A stretch of DNA of 64,000 bases from Chiridota heheva (Eukaryota > Echinodermata > Holothuroidea > Apodida > Chiridotidae). The position numbers were made by a program, and so were the translations under genes. The notes beneath the pieces are model-generated. The model saw only the letters and a list, made by a program, of their open reading frames with translations. It had not been told where the DNA came from and did no database searches. The stretch's first letter is position 1, and the number at the start of each line of letters is the position of its first letter. Positions 11,300 to 24,779 of this stretch are shown piece by piece. The stretch covers positions 652,501 through 716,500 of the forward strand of contig JAIGNY010002305.1 in NCBI GenBank assembly GCA_020152595.1, read 5' to 3'.

Positions 11300-13060
11300 T
11301 TTTTTTTCCTGGTCAATCACACTTGTATATAAAATTAAAAAAAAGATAATTGAAAGATGAATGAACTACAGGTTAGCAAATGCTAGCAGCTAAAACAACA
11401 AGTATCTTTGTTGCGTGTTTTGCAATATATGCAAATATGTTCGATGTCAAGTTTTTTTTTGTACCTAATTAAGCTTTTATTGTATAAAACGTGTTGTTAG
11501 TGGTACGGACATTTTTAAAGGTATGAAGATTAACATCAATTAGTCAGTAAACCACGTACTAATAACAAATCAATACAACTTGTTAGCTTTGGGTAAAACA
11601 TCTTTTTACAATTGGCTTTTATTAAACTATTTTCGCTATTTTCGAACGTGGTGTAGGTAATGTGAACAGCTGAAAGGTATGTAGATTAAGTTCAATTGTT
11701 AAAAGGTGCATGGACTGCAATTTCGCATCCAAGTGAATGAATAACAGTTTGAAACTGAGTACATTTCTTTGGCATCTTATTGATTGTTGTCCAATTGATG
11801 AAACCATGTAAAAATGTTATAAGTAAATGGTTTTTGTTGTTGTTGTAAATCATGAGGCCTCTACTGCGCGCTCACTATTCTCAACGTAGTGTAGGTGGAG
11901 GGTCAATTTCCAATGTATGATGATCAAAGTCAGTTCTCCGATGATGCATTAACTACAGGTTCCCATCAAATAACAGTTGGTGATTGTTGAATTGCCTGTT
12001 GGTCAGTATACACAAACAAATTAAGGTGTTATGTTTAAACTTAATTTGTAAATCATGACGCTTTTGATGGTCAATAGCATTTATAAAACGAGTTGGCTGT
12101 CATTGGGACATTTTCAAAGGCATCTATATCAACGTCAATAAAGGTAAATGAACGACGTGACAATAATATATAAAAAGACTTAATATCTGAGTAAAACAGC
12201 TAATACTTTTCATAGTTTGACTTTATTCTAATATACATTTTATGCAACCGTGCAAAGATATTACATGCAAAGCTAATTTGTGAATCATGAATCTTCTACT
12301 GGTGAATTATTTTTATCAAACGTGGTGTATGAGTTGTACGTGGTATGGACAATTAAGTACGGAAATAGGCCACGCCCACCATAGCAACGCGGTAACTAGG
12401 TGGGAAAAAACCTCAAATCAACATTATTGCATGACCAACGCATTGGAATTTCGATGTTATTGTGTCCTGCCGCATGCTTTTATCCATTTATGACACTTCT
12501 CCGGATCATATGAGATTTTAGAAAATGGAATAAAACAAATTCCCTTTGCTAACCGTTTTGAGTAACAGATTTACCAAGCCCGAGCAAGCCCGTAGGTGCA
12601 ATTTTATTCACCATCTTGTCGTCACTCAGTCTGTGTGTGCAGAAATTTGTTTTGTGTAGTATATTGTATTGACTGCATGATCGCGCCGCTATCTAGATGT
12701 ACTGTACCAGTAGGACCCCCCCTCCCCCGCCCCCTTACACACACACACGCTTAGTTACGCGTATTTTGTTGATAGAACAATTCGTGCGGTGATTATTTTA
12801 CAAATCAACTAACTCGGTATAAAGATCAGCTTCAATTGTCGAAAGGTGACTGAACTGCTGGTTCATAAACAACAAAACAAATTTTTGAGTATTTTTGAGA
12901 AAAATGATTTTGAATTTAATTGACTGTTGTGCAATTTATGAACACAAAATGCACCTTTGGGCTTCTCCTAGACAATCAAGAATATAAAACGTGGTGCAGG
13001 TTGCACGGACAATTTCAAATGTATAAAGATCAATTATTCAAATGTCAGTCAAGTATGGTC
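11300..13060 (+). repeat. ancient tandem array, unit about 200-240 bp
   Basis: A composite motif recurs: 'tataaaacgtggtgtaggt..tacggacaattt.aaaggtat.aagatcaa.ttcaattgt.aaaggtgaatgaactgc.ggttc', then about 100 bp later 'ttgattgttg..caattgatgaa' and 'taatttgtaaatcatga..cttctactgg'. The acgtggtgtagg anchor falls near 11485, 11645, 11883, 12083, 12313, (12770) and 12977. Copies are heavily diverged and some are interrupted, for example by the unrelated piece 12370-12760. No protein coding is apparent. Confidence 0.72.
12705..12765. repeat. C-rich and CA-rich patch
   Basis: A 'gacccccctcccccgcccccttacacacacacac' type stretch followed by 'gcttagttacgcg'. A similar order (C-rich run, CA run, 'cttactttaccctagtcacgccactg') occurs at 56905-56990, so both may be one end of the same element family. 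Confidence 0.5.
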
Positions 13061-13440
13061 AATGATTAAAAATAACAGTTTTAACAACTTAAAACCTTTC
13101 AAACTTGTATTTAATCGAGGAAAATGAATCCCCTATAAACGTGTATAGTTGTTCGTTTAATATCATTGTTATATGTTGGGATTGATTAAATTGATTATAT
13201 TAGATGTTCATTAGACTGGTAAAAACCAAATGTTGAACGTCAGAATCACCTCCTCTCTTTGAAAGCGTTTCATTTTCATCTGTTCATTAGTAAATGTAGT
13301 TACAAACTAAGAAAATGCAGATCACTGGCTATTCATTGAGTCCACTTGCACGTTAAACATGAAGTAAACGAACATATTTGTAACATATCATTAAATTACA
13401 ACACATTGTTTGTTACAATGAATCTACTTGTCTACAGTTA

Positions 13441-13799
13441 GTTGAATTTGGACGGAGGTTATGTTTTCGCATTTTTTTTTTATCTGTTTGGCATCAAGAT
13501 ATCTCAAGAACTGATGATTAGATTTTGATGGAATTTGTGTGCGTGTGGTTTTTATACTGCTAAAGAAAGCGGTGGTTACGATTTTGACATATCTGAACAG
13601 GGGGGCGGGTCAAACGAAGGGGGTGGGGACGTTTTAGGTTGTAGTTGTCTGTCATTAAAATATCTCAAGAACTGATGATTAGATTTGGATTAATTTTAAA
13701 TTGTAGGTGTATTATTTCTCAAAAAGAGAAGTGTTTTAAATTTGGGACATATTGATACATGGGAAAGGCAGAAATCGAGGAGTGGGGATGTTAAAGATA

Positions 13800-13800
<1 letters not shown>
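13441..13800 (+). repeat. two-copy degenerate tandem repeat, about 180 bp
   Basis: 'atatctcaagaactgatgattagattt' occurs near 13480 and again near 13661. Each is followed by a purine-rich G tract ('ggggggcgggtcaaacgaagggggtgggga' and 'gaggagtgggga'). This is a two-unit tandem duplication. Confidence 0.8.
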
Positions 13801-14989
<1,189 letters not shown>

Positions 14990-15009
14990 GCTAAAAACAA
15001 ACATTGAAA

Positions 15010-15480
15010 TAATTTTGAACTACAGTAGATAAAACTTGGAATTTTCAGATCATAACGTGCAAATGTATATACACGCTTGAAGAACGACGTTTATTCCTAA
15101 ATTGAGCACCTTGATTCATGGACGTTGTTTGTAAACCGAGGTTAAATTGGACCCTATTGCACTTTATTTTTTATTATGAAATTTTCAGATCATAATATCC
15201 ACATGATAATGTGATGCTTCTGATTAATTGTAAAAAAAAAAGTATCCCCTTGTGACACAGACTGACGGACATGATATGTATGTCGCGGGCAGCTCGAATG
15301 CTTTGGCAGTGCAAAACACTCATCAAAATATGATAAACATAAACTACTTGGAACTTGGAACAATTGAAATTTCCATATCATAAGATGCAAATGTCCGTGT
15401 ATGCAACGACGTTTATTCCTAAATTAAGCCCCTTGATTCACGGACGTGGTATGTGCACAGAGTTTAAATCGGATCAAGAG
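15010..15480 (+). repeat. duplicated segment of about 140 bp plus a partial copy
   Basis: The block 'gacgtttattcctaaattgagcaccttgattcatggacgt' at 15087 recurs at 15409 as 'gacgtttattcctaaattaagccccttgattcacggacgt'. The preceding 'aactac..ggaattttcagatcataacgtgcaaatgt' also recurs. A third, partial start ('attttcagatcataatatccacatg') lies at 15180. Confidence 0.85.
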
Positions 15481-15639
15481 AGACGATAAATAAAATTTTA
15501 CCCTGGTATTTATACACATTTTGGTGGTCGCTATATTTTATCAAAAGCCACTCATCTTATTGGTCAAAAGCAATCACATGACCCACATCACTAATTATCA
15601 CAAACAAATATTTGAAGTCCAGAAATGAACGGATTTCAT

Positions 15640-16665
15640 TCACTTGAACAGATCATTCCGTCCAACTTTTCATTCCGTACAAACAGAGTATTCCGTCCAA
15701 CGAATTATTTGGTCCAACGGATCATTTTGTCCAATGGATCATTCCGTCTAACGGATCATTCCGTCCAACGGATCATTCCGTCCAACGGATCATTCCGTCC
15801 AACGGATTATTCCGTCCAACGCAGCATTCCGTCCAACGGATCATTCCGTCCAACGAATCATTCCGTCCAGCGGAGCATTCTGTCCAACGGAGCATTCCGT
15901 CCAACGGAGCATTATGTCCAACGGAGCATTCCGTTTAACGGAGCATTCCGTCCAGCGGAGCGTTCCGTACAACGAATCATTTCGTCCAACGAATCATTTC
16001 GTCCAACGGATCATTCCGTCCAACGGATCATTCCGTTTAACAGATCATTCCGTCCAACGGATCATTCCGTCCAACGGATCATTCCGTCCAACGGATCATT
16101 TCGTCCAACGGAACATTCTGTCCAACGGAGCATTCCGTCCAACGGAGCATTATGTCCAATGGAGCATTCCGTTTAACGGAGCATTCCGTCCAGCGGAGCG
16201 TTCCGTACAACGAATCATTTCGTCCAACGGATCATTCCGCCCAACGGATCATTCCGTTCAACAGATCATTCCGTCCAACGGATAATTCCGTCCAACGGAT
16301 CATTCCGTCGTACGGGTCATTTCGTCCAACGGAACATTCCGTCCAACGGAACATTCCGTCCAACGGAGCATTCCGTCCAACGGATCATTCCGTCCAGCGG
16401 AGCGTTTCGTCTAACGGATCATTCCGTCCAGCGGAGCATTCCGTCCTACGGAGCATTCCGTCCAACGGATCATTCCGTCCAGCGGAGCGTTTCGTCTAAC
16501 GGATCATTCCGTCCAGCGGAGCATTCCGTCCAACGGTTTATTCCGTCCAGCGGAGCATTCCGTCCAAAGGAGCATTCTGTCCAACAGAGCATTCCGTCTA
16601 ACGGATCATTTCGTCCAGCAGAGCATTCCGTCCAACGGATCATTCTGTTTAACGAAGCATTCCGA
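15640..16665 (+). repeat. 17-bp satellite with higher-order structure
   Basis: About sixty copies of CATTCCGTCCAACGGAT-like 17-mers. Variants (ggatc/ggagc/ggagcg, tccaac/tccagc/tttaac/tacaac) occur in a repeated order. The landmark ATTATGTCCAA at 15911 recurs at 16149, 238 bp later, which is 14 units. AGCGTTTCGTCTAAC at 16401 recurs at 16486, 85 bp later, which is 5 units. Because 17 is not a multiple of three and no plus frame has a stop, all three frames read the same 17-residue repeat. ORFs of 183, 123 and 115 codons therefore overlap without implying a protein. Confidence 0.97.
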
Positions 16666-17261
16666 CTGAATGTTCTTTTACAGCTCTTTAATCTAAGGGA
16701 TAATGGATTACCAAATTGTTTGAAAAGCTCTAAACCAAAGGATGAGGGCGCTTGAAATTAGGAGAGAGGGCGCTTCAAATTAAAATAGAAGACGTTTATA
16801 ATAAATATCTTAGACCCGAGACATCACAGTGTTGTCAGATTAGAACATTTGCTTCAATTTTACTTCGGGCCCAAAACAGAACCAAAACTTAAAAGAACCC
16901 ACTATTGAAATTACCTTCCTCCAAAAGCTATTAGATAGTGCTTTCAGAAAACAACGCGAAAAATTTCAAATCATATACGTTGTGGTAAATAAGGTTCGTT
17001 GTAATTCTAATAAAGTTGGATTAATTCTTGAATTATAGGTTTCAATGGGACAAATAATTATTTCTGTACTACTTTGATGGTAGATGGGTAAAAATATAGG
17101 ACATATTTTTGTTATAAATGCTTCGCATAATGATTAGCTTGGAGTTTATCATACATATGACACATTTAAGACAGCTATATAATGACTTCTTGACAATTAT
17201 TTCTGCGCAATAATTAAAATTATCTTGGCAGCCATTTTGAAGAGCACCCTTTAATGATATA

Positions 17262-17560
17262 CACTGATTACGAGAGGTGCTGTGACTCAGTGGTTACAAA
17301 GTCATTCTCGTATTCGAGAGGTACCGAGTTTGATTCACGTCGTGAGCGCTGCATTGTGTCCTTGAGCAATATACTTTACTCTACTTGCTTCAGTCCACTC
17401 AGCTTTAAACATGAGTACCAGCGCTGTTGGGGAGTTAATCTGCGATGGACTGGCGTCCCGTCCAGGGGGAGTAGTGTACTCCCATCTGCTTGTGCCATGG
17501 AAGCCGGGGATAAGCACCGGCTCAACGAGCCTAATGGCTCCGATGGATTTAGCTAGACTG
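17262..17560 (+). mobile_element. tRNA-derived SINE, family A (plus copy)
   Basis: An A box TGACTCAGTGG at 17283 and a B-box-like AGTTTGATTCA at 17327 form the tRNA-like head. Then come 'cattgtgtccttgagcaatatactttac', 'gcgatggactggcgtcccgt', 'ccagggggagtagtgtactc' and a 3' end 'caacgagcctaatggctccgatgg'. It is fuller than the copy at 9250-9515. It sits next to a (TA)n array, consistent with insertion by target-primed reverse transcription into AT-rich DNA. The 100-codon ORF across it is a by-product. Confidence 0.92.
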
Positions 17561-17610
17561 TTCACGATTTAAATGTATTTATCAATGCATTACTTTACCC
17601 ACCCACCCAC

Positions 17611-17848
<238 letters not shown>

Positions 17849-17849
17849 T

Positions 17850-18430
17850 TTGTTTTTCTTTTTTTTTCCAGTAGAGCTTAAATTGGCGTAAACATTCGTA
17901 ACTACTGTATGTCTAATCAGAGTCGACATTCGAAGATAAGGCAAGTTAAACGTTTAATTTGGTACAAATCTCCTAATGGTTTTGTTTCTCTGAACACTTT
18001 CTCATTCGCTTTTCTTCAGGAAAATATCTTGTCCTGTTTTGCAAGTTTAAAAGACATTGAAAACATGAACTTTGAGCATTGAAGATATCATTTTTAAGTA
18101 TGATTTGTAATTTCATTCTTGAGCACAAGTAAAATGTCTCATTTCTTAAACCTCTATTACCTCATAAAATATGTATGCCTTGTCTGTTAAAGGAGTATTC
18201 CCATGATCTATTTTGAGTTTTACTTGTTTTGCAGTAAAACTCATTTTGATATCTTTTTCCGTTGAGGAGTTTTTTCATTTCAAATATTGTGCAAATATCT
18301 TGAAAAGTGACCTCGCAGTGTAAAATGTGATGTTATAAAGGCAAATAGCATATGGAGCTCACTCTAGCGTAGTAACAGTATGTCGTTATTTGGAATTATT
18401 GAAAAATAAATCAGGGCATACAATGTGATT
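17850..18430. other. no gene recognised
   Basis: AT-rich DNA between the (TA)n array and the LINE. No supported feature. Confidence 0.5.
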
Positions 18431-18439
18431 AAAAGTACT

Positions 18440-19448
18440 AAAAGTTTCTCAACTCTTCAGTATTGTGTCAAAGCATATCCCACAAGCCCATCGCTATGTT
18501 GATGATACTCGGCTTTACTGCTCATTCACTGCCGGCTCTATCTCAGAGAAAGAGGCAGTCTGGGAAATGCAATCTCTTATTGCTAAAATAAGGTCTTGGA
18601 TGGTCAAGAATAATCTCATGATTAATGACTCCAAACTGAATTTCTTCTAATTGGCACTCGTCAGCAATTAGCTAAAGGTGGAGTCCAATCCATCAAAGTT
18701 GGTGATGCTGAAATAAAACCATCTGTTAGTGTAACAAATTTGAATGTTTATTTGGACAATCACATGACTATGAATAATTATATTGGGAAAGTTTGTTTCA
18801 AAGCCTATTACGGTCTTTCGTCAGATTGCCAAAAATCTTAATGTAGATTCCATAAAAGCCCTTATTAATGCTTTTGTTATAGGTCACATTGATAATTGTA
18901 ATTCACTTCTTGTTGGACTACCTGATTATCAGCTTTACAGAATTCAAAAAATACTTAATGGTGGTGCTCGGTCGATTTTCAGACTACCAAAATTTTCTCA
19001 CATCAATGCTGTTTTGAAGTCCCTTCAATCAAACAAAGAATTGATTGTAAAATTAATTTACAAGTTTTCAAGCGCATCAAAGGCCTTGCTCCAAAATATT
19101 TATGTAAAATGGTAGTTGAAAAACCATCCCACTATGACTTTCGTTTCAAGTCCCTATTTGTTCCCTGTCTTAAGCATACAACTCTTGGCGAAAGGGCCTT
19201 TGCTTATAAAGGTCTTTGGTTGTGGAATTCACTCCCAACTGAACTGAAATGTATTGATAATGTATCCCTGACCTCCTTTGAAACTAAGCTTAAAACTTGT
19301 TGTGTTTAAAAAGACATTAATCCAATGTGCAGCTTGATCCATTGTATTTCTATTTATGTTGTTATTTCTGTATTCTTATTTTTGTTTTCATATCTAATGT
19401 CCTTGTATGTAAAGCGCTTTTGAATGTTTTTAAAACACGCTCCTATAG
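18440..19448 (+). pseudogene. CR1/L2-like LINE, 3' half of reverse transcriptase
   Basis: Domain order is intact but broken by frameshifts. The catalytic box HRYVDDTRLYCSF is at about 18490-18528. EKEAVWEMQSLIAKIRSWM and NDSKLNFF follow, then IGTRQQLAKGG and IKVGDAEIKPSVSVTNL in a new frame. RQIAKNLNVDSIKALINAFV, IGHIDNCNSLLVGLP, YQLYRIQKILNGGARSIF and LPKFSHI come next, and finally LGERAFAYKGLWLWNSLP in a third frame. The thumb and C-terminal pattern are those of CR1/L2-type LINEs. The element ends with 'tgtaaagcgcttttgaatg' near 19410, the tail style of this group. At least three frameshifts make it inactive, and it is 5' truncated just before the catalytic box. Confidence 0.92.
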
Positions 19449-19449
19449 T

Positions 19450-20530
19450 AGTTTGACGTAATTGCCATCATGCCCAGTCTGGAGTGATTTTGTGAGGGTC
19501 AAAAGTAATGATTTAAAATTTTGTATTCAACTCATCACTCAAGACCATCAACACTGGATTGACATGATATTAATATAGAAAGTATAAATAGCGAAGTGGA
19601 AAAATTGGGAGTATTAAAGGCCGTGATCGTGTTAACGTGGGGATAAAAACAAATACACTACAATTCAAAGTATCTGATTGGTCGAAATATTAGAATGATT
19701 AACGTCAAACCAATAAATTGTGATGTTTCTAGTGTATAACGGATTTATTAGCGATGAATCTATCAATTTTCTTGAAACGAGATATACCCTATTTAAAGTG
19801 TTGATAGAATTTTGCCAAATGATGTAATCTTATAAATGAATGCATTATACAAAATGACATAACATTACGAAAGAAAGTGTGATTAGCGAAATGTAAAAAT
19901 TCCAAGTATTAAATATATAATTCGCCATAAATAAATCATACAAAGTACTCTCGAACAGTTTTCAAATGGTGTTCATACTGCGCAGTAACTAAATTACAAC
20001 GCTTTGAAGAAATACAATATTGCACAACTCACACTGATGAATTCGATTGATTGGTCTTCCGTATTCTTGGTCTGTTCTACGTCACGTGAGCTATATCTAT
20101 TTCTCTAAACTTCATACTTTGCGATTCTTCACTTGCCATTACAATGCATATTTTGTAAGCACACAAAAACATTTTCACCAATGAAGTCTCAAACTAAAAC
20201 TTACAACTAATAAAGCGAAGTGTCATTAGACGTGACTGTTGCTTCCGACATTGAGAGAAGAAGATTAATAAACAAATAAAATATGCAAACTCAAATACAC
20301 AGTGGTGCTTTCTAGAGGAAGGTTTCTTAACGGAAGTAAACATCAGCAGTTTTGCAGTGTTAAAAGCCGCCCCATCGCAGGTAAGGTTGTAAACTAATCT
20401 AAAGTTTTTGGCACGGTTAGGTTTGAAATATAAGTTTTTATGTTTGATCAATTGAAGTGTATTGTGTAACTTTATTGTGAATTTCAATTTGTACCGCATT
20501 TCTTTTTATTTTGACCAACATTTGTTTGCA
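19450..20530. other. no gene recognised
   Basis: A 101-codon minus frame at 20194-20499 is lysine/phenylalanine rich and has no recognisable domain. I see no splice context that would support it. Confidence 0.45.
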
Positions 20531-20544
20531 AAAAGTTTACTTTT

Positions 20545-20640
20545 TTAATCGTTCATTCCTTTCTAAAGGTAGCATATGTATTATGTAACGTTATGTAAGC
20601 TCAGCCATACATGCAAAAAGGACAAAACGTTACAGTATAA
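20545..20640 (+). repeat. dispersed repeat shared with 24670-24770
   Basis: 'cattcctttctaaaggtagcatatgt' and 'ggacaaaacgtt' at the end match 24677-24768 ('cattcctttccaaaggtagcgtgtg' ... 'gaacaaaacgtt'). About 95 bp with moderate divergence. Confidence 0.6.
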
Positions 20641-21304
20641 GATAGCATAGCATAGCAAAGTTTAACGTTCTGAAAGCAACCAGTGCTTGATAACCAGTTT
20701 TGAGTAAAATCACTAGTTGCAGACTTACCGGGTCGGTGCATAACTTTATCCTTCATACTATGCAACAGGACACGAAATAGGAATTAAGTTCTCGTTAAAG
20801 GGCTGGTATTTTAATGTTAATTCAATATGGAAAGCGTTCAGAAAGACGTCAAGATGGTAATTATTTCATTATTTGCACCGCGAATAGAGAGGATGTATTT
20901 ACCGATTGGTCCTAATTATGATGGTAGACTGCAATTGTTTTGTTTTTTTAACACGTGATACAAATTGCCTATAAAAGAGTTCAATGTTGTCTATTCAGTA
21001 GAGGTTATTTTTCGATCTCTTGATGTTTTACCTAATTAAAAACTAATTTTAAATATTAATATCAATCTGTGAAAGGAATTTAAACTTGTTATTAACAATC
21101 CCTTGAACTCTTCTATTCTCACAAATTCCCACAATAGATTAAGCAGACAATTTTTCTATCAGTATTGTTGTAATCTTTACTCATCATAGAAATTATAGTT
21201 ATTAAACTAGAGCGAGTATGAGGTTACTGTTGAGCTTAAATTAATTTTTGCTACTGTTTAGATGTCTTCTTGGAAATAATTCTTTCTTTATTAGATATAT
21301 GTGT

Positions 21305-21750
21305 AGGAGAGTAGTTAGCTGATTTGGCAGAGCGCACGGCTGAAATGCAGGAGGTCCCGGGTTCTAACTCGATTTTTTCCACAGCTATGCAAACATATAC
21401 GCTAAACATTAAAACGGAAGCATTTCGTCTGCAGCTCCTACTCATTCAGCCGTTGAGAAAAGTGACAATGGTTGAATGGCGCACACCATTCTTCGGAGGG
21501 GACGTTAAGCTGTCGGTCCCGACGGTTGGCGTTCATGTCCTCTTGAAAGATTTTTGCCGACTTAACCGATTTAGATTCAGACGGCAGGAGAGTCACTCCT
21601 GCCTGGTTCTCTGAATACTATTCGAGAAGATAAGCGTGAAAACGCGGTGATCATTCCCTTTCCCTTTCAAGTACTAAGTTCATGCGCCCATGGCAGCATG
21701 GGCAGCAGGAGAACTAGTCTGTTGGTTGTAGAGCGAATTTGAATATAAAC
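21305..21750 (+). mobile_element. tRNA-derived SINE, family B
   Basis: The head carries TAGCTGATTTGGCAGAGCGC (A box, 21315) and CCCGGGTTCTAACTC (B box, 21355-21370), as in a tRNA. The body includes GTCGGTCCCGACGG and 'cctggttctctgaatactattcgagaag', then 'gcgtgaaaacgcggtgatcattccctt' and 'catgcgcccatggcagcatgg'. The same body words occur at 50980-51400 and 55310-55470. The 96-codon ORF across it follows the SINE and is not a gene. Confidence 0.88.
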
Positions 21751-22074
21751 ATTTAAATGTGCCATATAAATTTCCATATATCATATCATGTATAGTTTTT
21801 AAATACTCGAAGCCAAAAAGCAACTCATGTCTGTTGAAATTAAGAGATCGTTGTTATCAATATTCCATTCATTACTTTAACGTAACAGTAGCTAACAAAA
21901 CAGTTTAACTTCAAGACATTTTGTCAAGTTTAAAAGAGTAACACACAAACGACAAAAATAGGGGTGTATCTAGCTTTTCGTTTGTTTAGGGGGCTTAACA
22001 GAGCCTCATCAAAACACATCGTGTTGAAGTCGTTCAGCTTCCTATTTTGTCCAAAATCAAAGGTTTTTGGTCAA

Positions 22075-22270
22075 GACTTTAGTCCACACTTAGAAAATGT
22101 GGCCCTCAATTGTACATTTGTTCAAAATTAAGGATTTGGTTCCAAATTGATGGTTTTTGGTCCAAAACTCTAAGAATTTTGATCCAAAAGTCAATATTTT
22201 GAATGTAAAATGTTGAATTGAAAATGTTTGGCCAAAAATTTACAATTGATTAGATACGCTGAAAAATTCA
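22075..22270 (+). repeat. degenerate minisatellite with 'ggtccaaaattgatg' words
   Basis: Loosely repeated 'tttggtcaagactttagtcc', 'ttcaaaattaaggatttggttcc', 'aaattgatggtttttggtccaaaa', 'aattttgatccaaaagtcaat'. Period about 25-30 bp; old. Confidence 0.5.
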
Positions 22271-22569
22271 TATCATATATTTTATATATCCGTTAAAAAA
22301 TGGCTTTGAAAACATCACCCCTCCCCCCCTCCCTCTCTTCAAAAAAAAAAAAAAAACGCCCTTGAGACTGTGAGACACGCTTCTGGATATAAACATTAAA
22401 CTAAACTATAACACCGATTTTAATAGTCATTGATATAATTATAAGGAACCATCAAACGAAATAATTTATTGTCATAGTTACTAATTTTCTGATAATCCGT
22501 TCAAAGTTCCAAATCAGAAGATTTCCCAAAATCCCCAATTAAGAAACCGAAGCATTTGAAGAAAGCGCC

Positions 22570-22625
22570 CCTTGAAACACGGACGGGATGAAACTACCAC
22601 TTGTCATTTTCATCCCGTTTCAAGG
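22570..22625. other. inverted repeat / stem-loop
   Basis: The left arm CCTTGAAAC (22570-22578) plus GGGATGAAA (22585-22593) pairs perfectly with TTTCATCCC and GTTTCAAGG (22608-22625). That gives 18 paired bases with a 6-nt bulge (ACGGAC) and a 14-nt loop. No gene context is evident. Confidence 0.75.
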
Positions 22626-22629
22626 ACAT

Positions 22630-24530
22630 TCTCTCAATGAGTTTACCATGTGCATATTGCGCAATCATTTGACCACAAATTTTGTAATAATACGAAGTGG
22701 AATAACGTGGAAATGCAATAGGAAACTCGAAACTTTTCAGTGACCGCATATCAATGTCACGTAATCGTCCATGCAGTTACTAGAATGCCACAGGCACAGA
22801 AAACCAAAATGAAGTAGTGTTCAAGAGGCTGATTCTGTATCGAGCATGCACAGTGAACGGAATTGATACTGTTTGAAAAATATGCAATTTTTGAATAAGA
22901 GCCTAATTTTTTTTTGTGTTTTGAGTAATGAATGTATAGATTATAACTTTAAAAAATAAAGCTTTTGATCCATATTACACAAAATATATTTGTTATTTTA
23001 GATTATGAGGCCTTGTTATGTAGTCGACAATGAAAATAAAAAAACTCTCCTGAAAATAAAGTGTTCCCTAACGAATATTTCAAACAATTCTTGTAAACGA
23101 GGAATTTTTGACGGTGAAGTTGAAGAAAATATGCTTAGTTTCAAATAACAACAAAAGAGTTGAATTATTCGTACTTGTATTTCCTTATTTAATCAACAAC
23201 AGTGGTTACTTTTATGTTGACATATTTAAATTGAAAGCTGCATTATGGGTAATGGTTGGGGAATCGGAATGATCTCTTGCATAGGCCTATCTGATTTTAT
23301 ATTCTCTGGTAAATCCATGACCTCGTAGGCAACATACGCTACTGTAAGCGGCAGTTATTGGAGAAAGTTGATCACAGTTCATTGCAATGTGACATTGAGT
23401 AGAGTCTGTATTGTCTATTACAACGTGTACATTAAAGCAATATGTCCTATTAATTCAACGCTATATTGTTGTTTGCTGTTACATGTTGACATATCATGCT
23501 GCTTATTCCCCAAAATTGTGTGCACCATTCGGTTGGTATATTGACAATTTAGAAGATAAATTTGACAAACAAATGGCTGTTTTGAGACTGGTTTGGTTGT
23601 GAAAAGGGTATCTATTTTTTCCCGAAACTTGGCCCCTTTTTTGGCCGGTTTGTTTTGAGACTTATTTAGCTACGCAAATTACTTTTTTTGATAATTTTGC
23701 TTCTTGTTTTTCTTTTGGAAACTTGTCTGTTTGTTGGGCTGTTAAACATCTTATTTGGCTTAATTCTTGCCTGTACTCAAAGGCTTTGATGGAGATTAAA
23801 AAGAAAGTATAAAACAATAATTTTTCTTATAATGTTTGGACCACGTGATAATTTGCATACGTTTCCCTGAAATAATAATAACATTTGTTAGTTACTCAGT
23901 ACATTTTATCCCTCCCAGAAAAACCATCGGACCTGCCAATGGTCAATCCCTTTCAAAATTAACATTTTCTCATTTTGATTAAAGTTTGCCTTTTTATGTT
24001 AATTTGGCTTTTTCAAACTGATTTGGATTGTTGCGTGTCGGACGATCTAACCACCGTGCTTTAAACTCGCAATATTTCACATACCTTCCGTGTGCTGAAG
24101 CTATTTGTAAAATGTATGGGCGATGCCATCATTTAATTGAGGATCTTGAACTTAACTGAGAAGAAAATGTTGTATAAACTGTAAAAGTAGCAAAATTTTT
24201 TATCAACATCCGTTATTCATGACAAGATTCAGCATTTTGAATTTTAAGTCCTCACTATACTAAATTATGCAACGTGTATTGATTCTTTGATATGAAAACC
24301 TATGAATATTCTTATGCTAACTGTTGTTTTACAATCATTCACCACTGTTATTAGAGAGGGAGATATTGAATGTAACGGAGAAGATTGTTATTCTCCATCA
24401 TATCTCAATGCATATTCAGCAATAAAAAACACTGATTTTGACCGAATTTGACTTTAATAATGAGAGGGGAATTTTCAAGAATTACATTAAGACTTTTCAG
24501 CTGACCTCTCTTTCATATATCACAGCTGTT
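22630..24530. other. no gene recognised
   Basis: AT-rich. It contains another GCATTATGGGTAATGG word at about 23242 and a TAGGCCTA word at about 23284, but no convincing exon. Confidence 0.5.
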
Positions 24531-24669
24531 GCATACATTAAGAAGTATTACAACTTCCATTCGCCATAACCCGGACAATAGTGCTCTTCACGTAAAGTCC
24601 ATGTATTTTTCAAATGTCAATCCACCATTTAGTCCACGTGACGTACTATTGCCAGGTTAAAAAACCATC

Positions 24670-24770
24670 TAAGATCATTCCTTTCCAAAGGTAGCGTGTG
24701 CAGTTTATAATTATATGCAATCCCATTAATCCATTATGTTGAGTCATACCGACAACAGAACAAAACGTTC
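24670..24770 (+). repeat. dispersed repeat shared with 20545-20640
   Basis: See the 20545 entry for the matching words. Both copies are in the same orientation. Confidence 0.6.
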
Positions 24771-24779
24771 TGATGGCCG

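Noticed and set aside
15625-16499. Overlapping ORFs of 183, 123 and 115 codons as a repetitive protein gene
   Set aside because: The 17-bp unit is stop-free in all plus frames, so the ORFs follow from the repeat. No promoter, splice site or non-repeat domain is attached.
20194-20499. 101-codon minus ORF
   Set aside because: No recognised domain, and Lys/Phe/Leu-rich as expected by chance.
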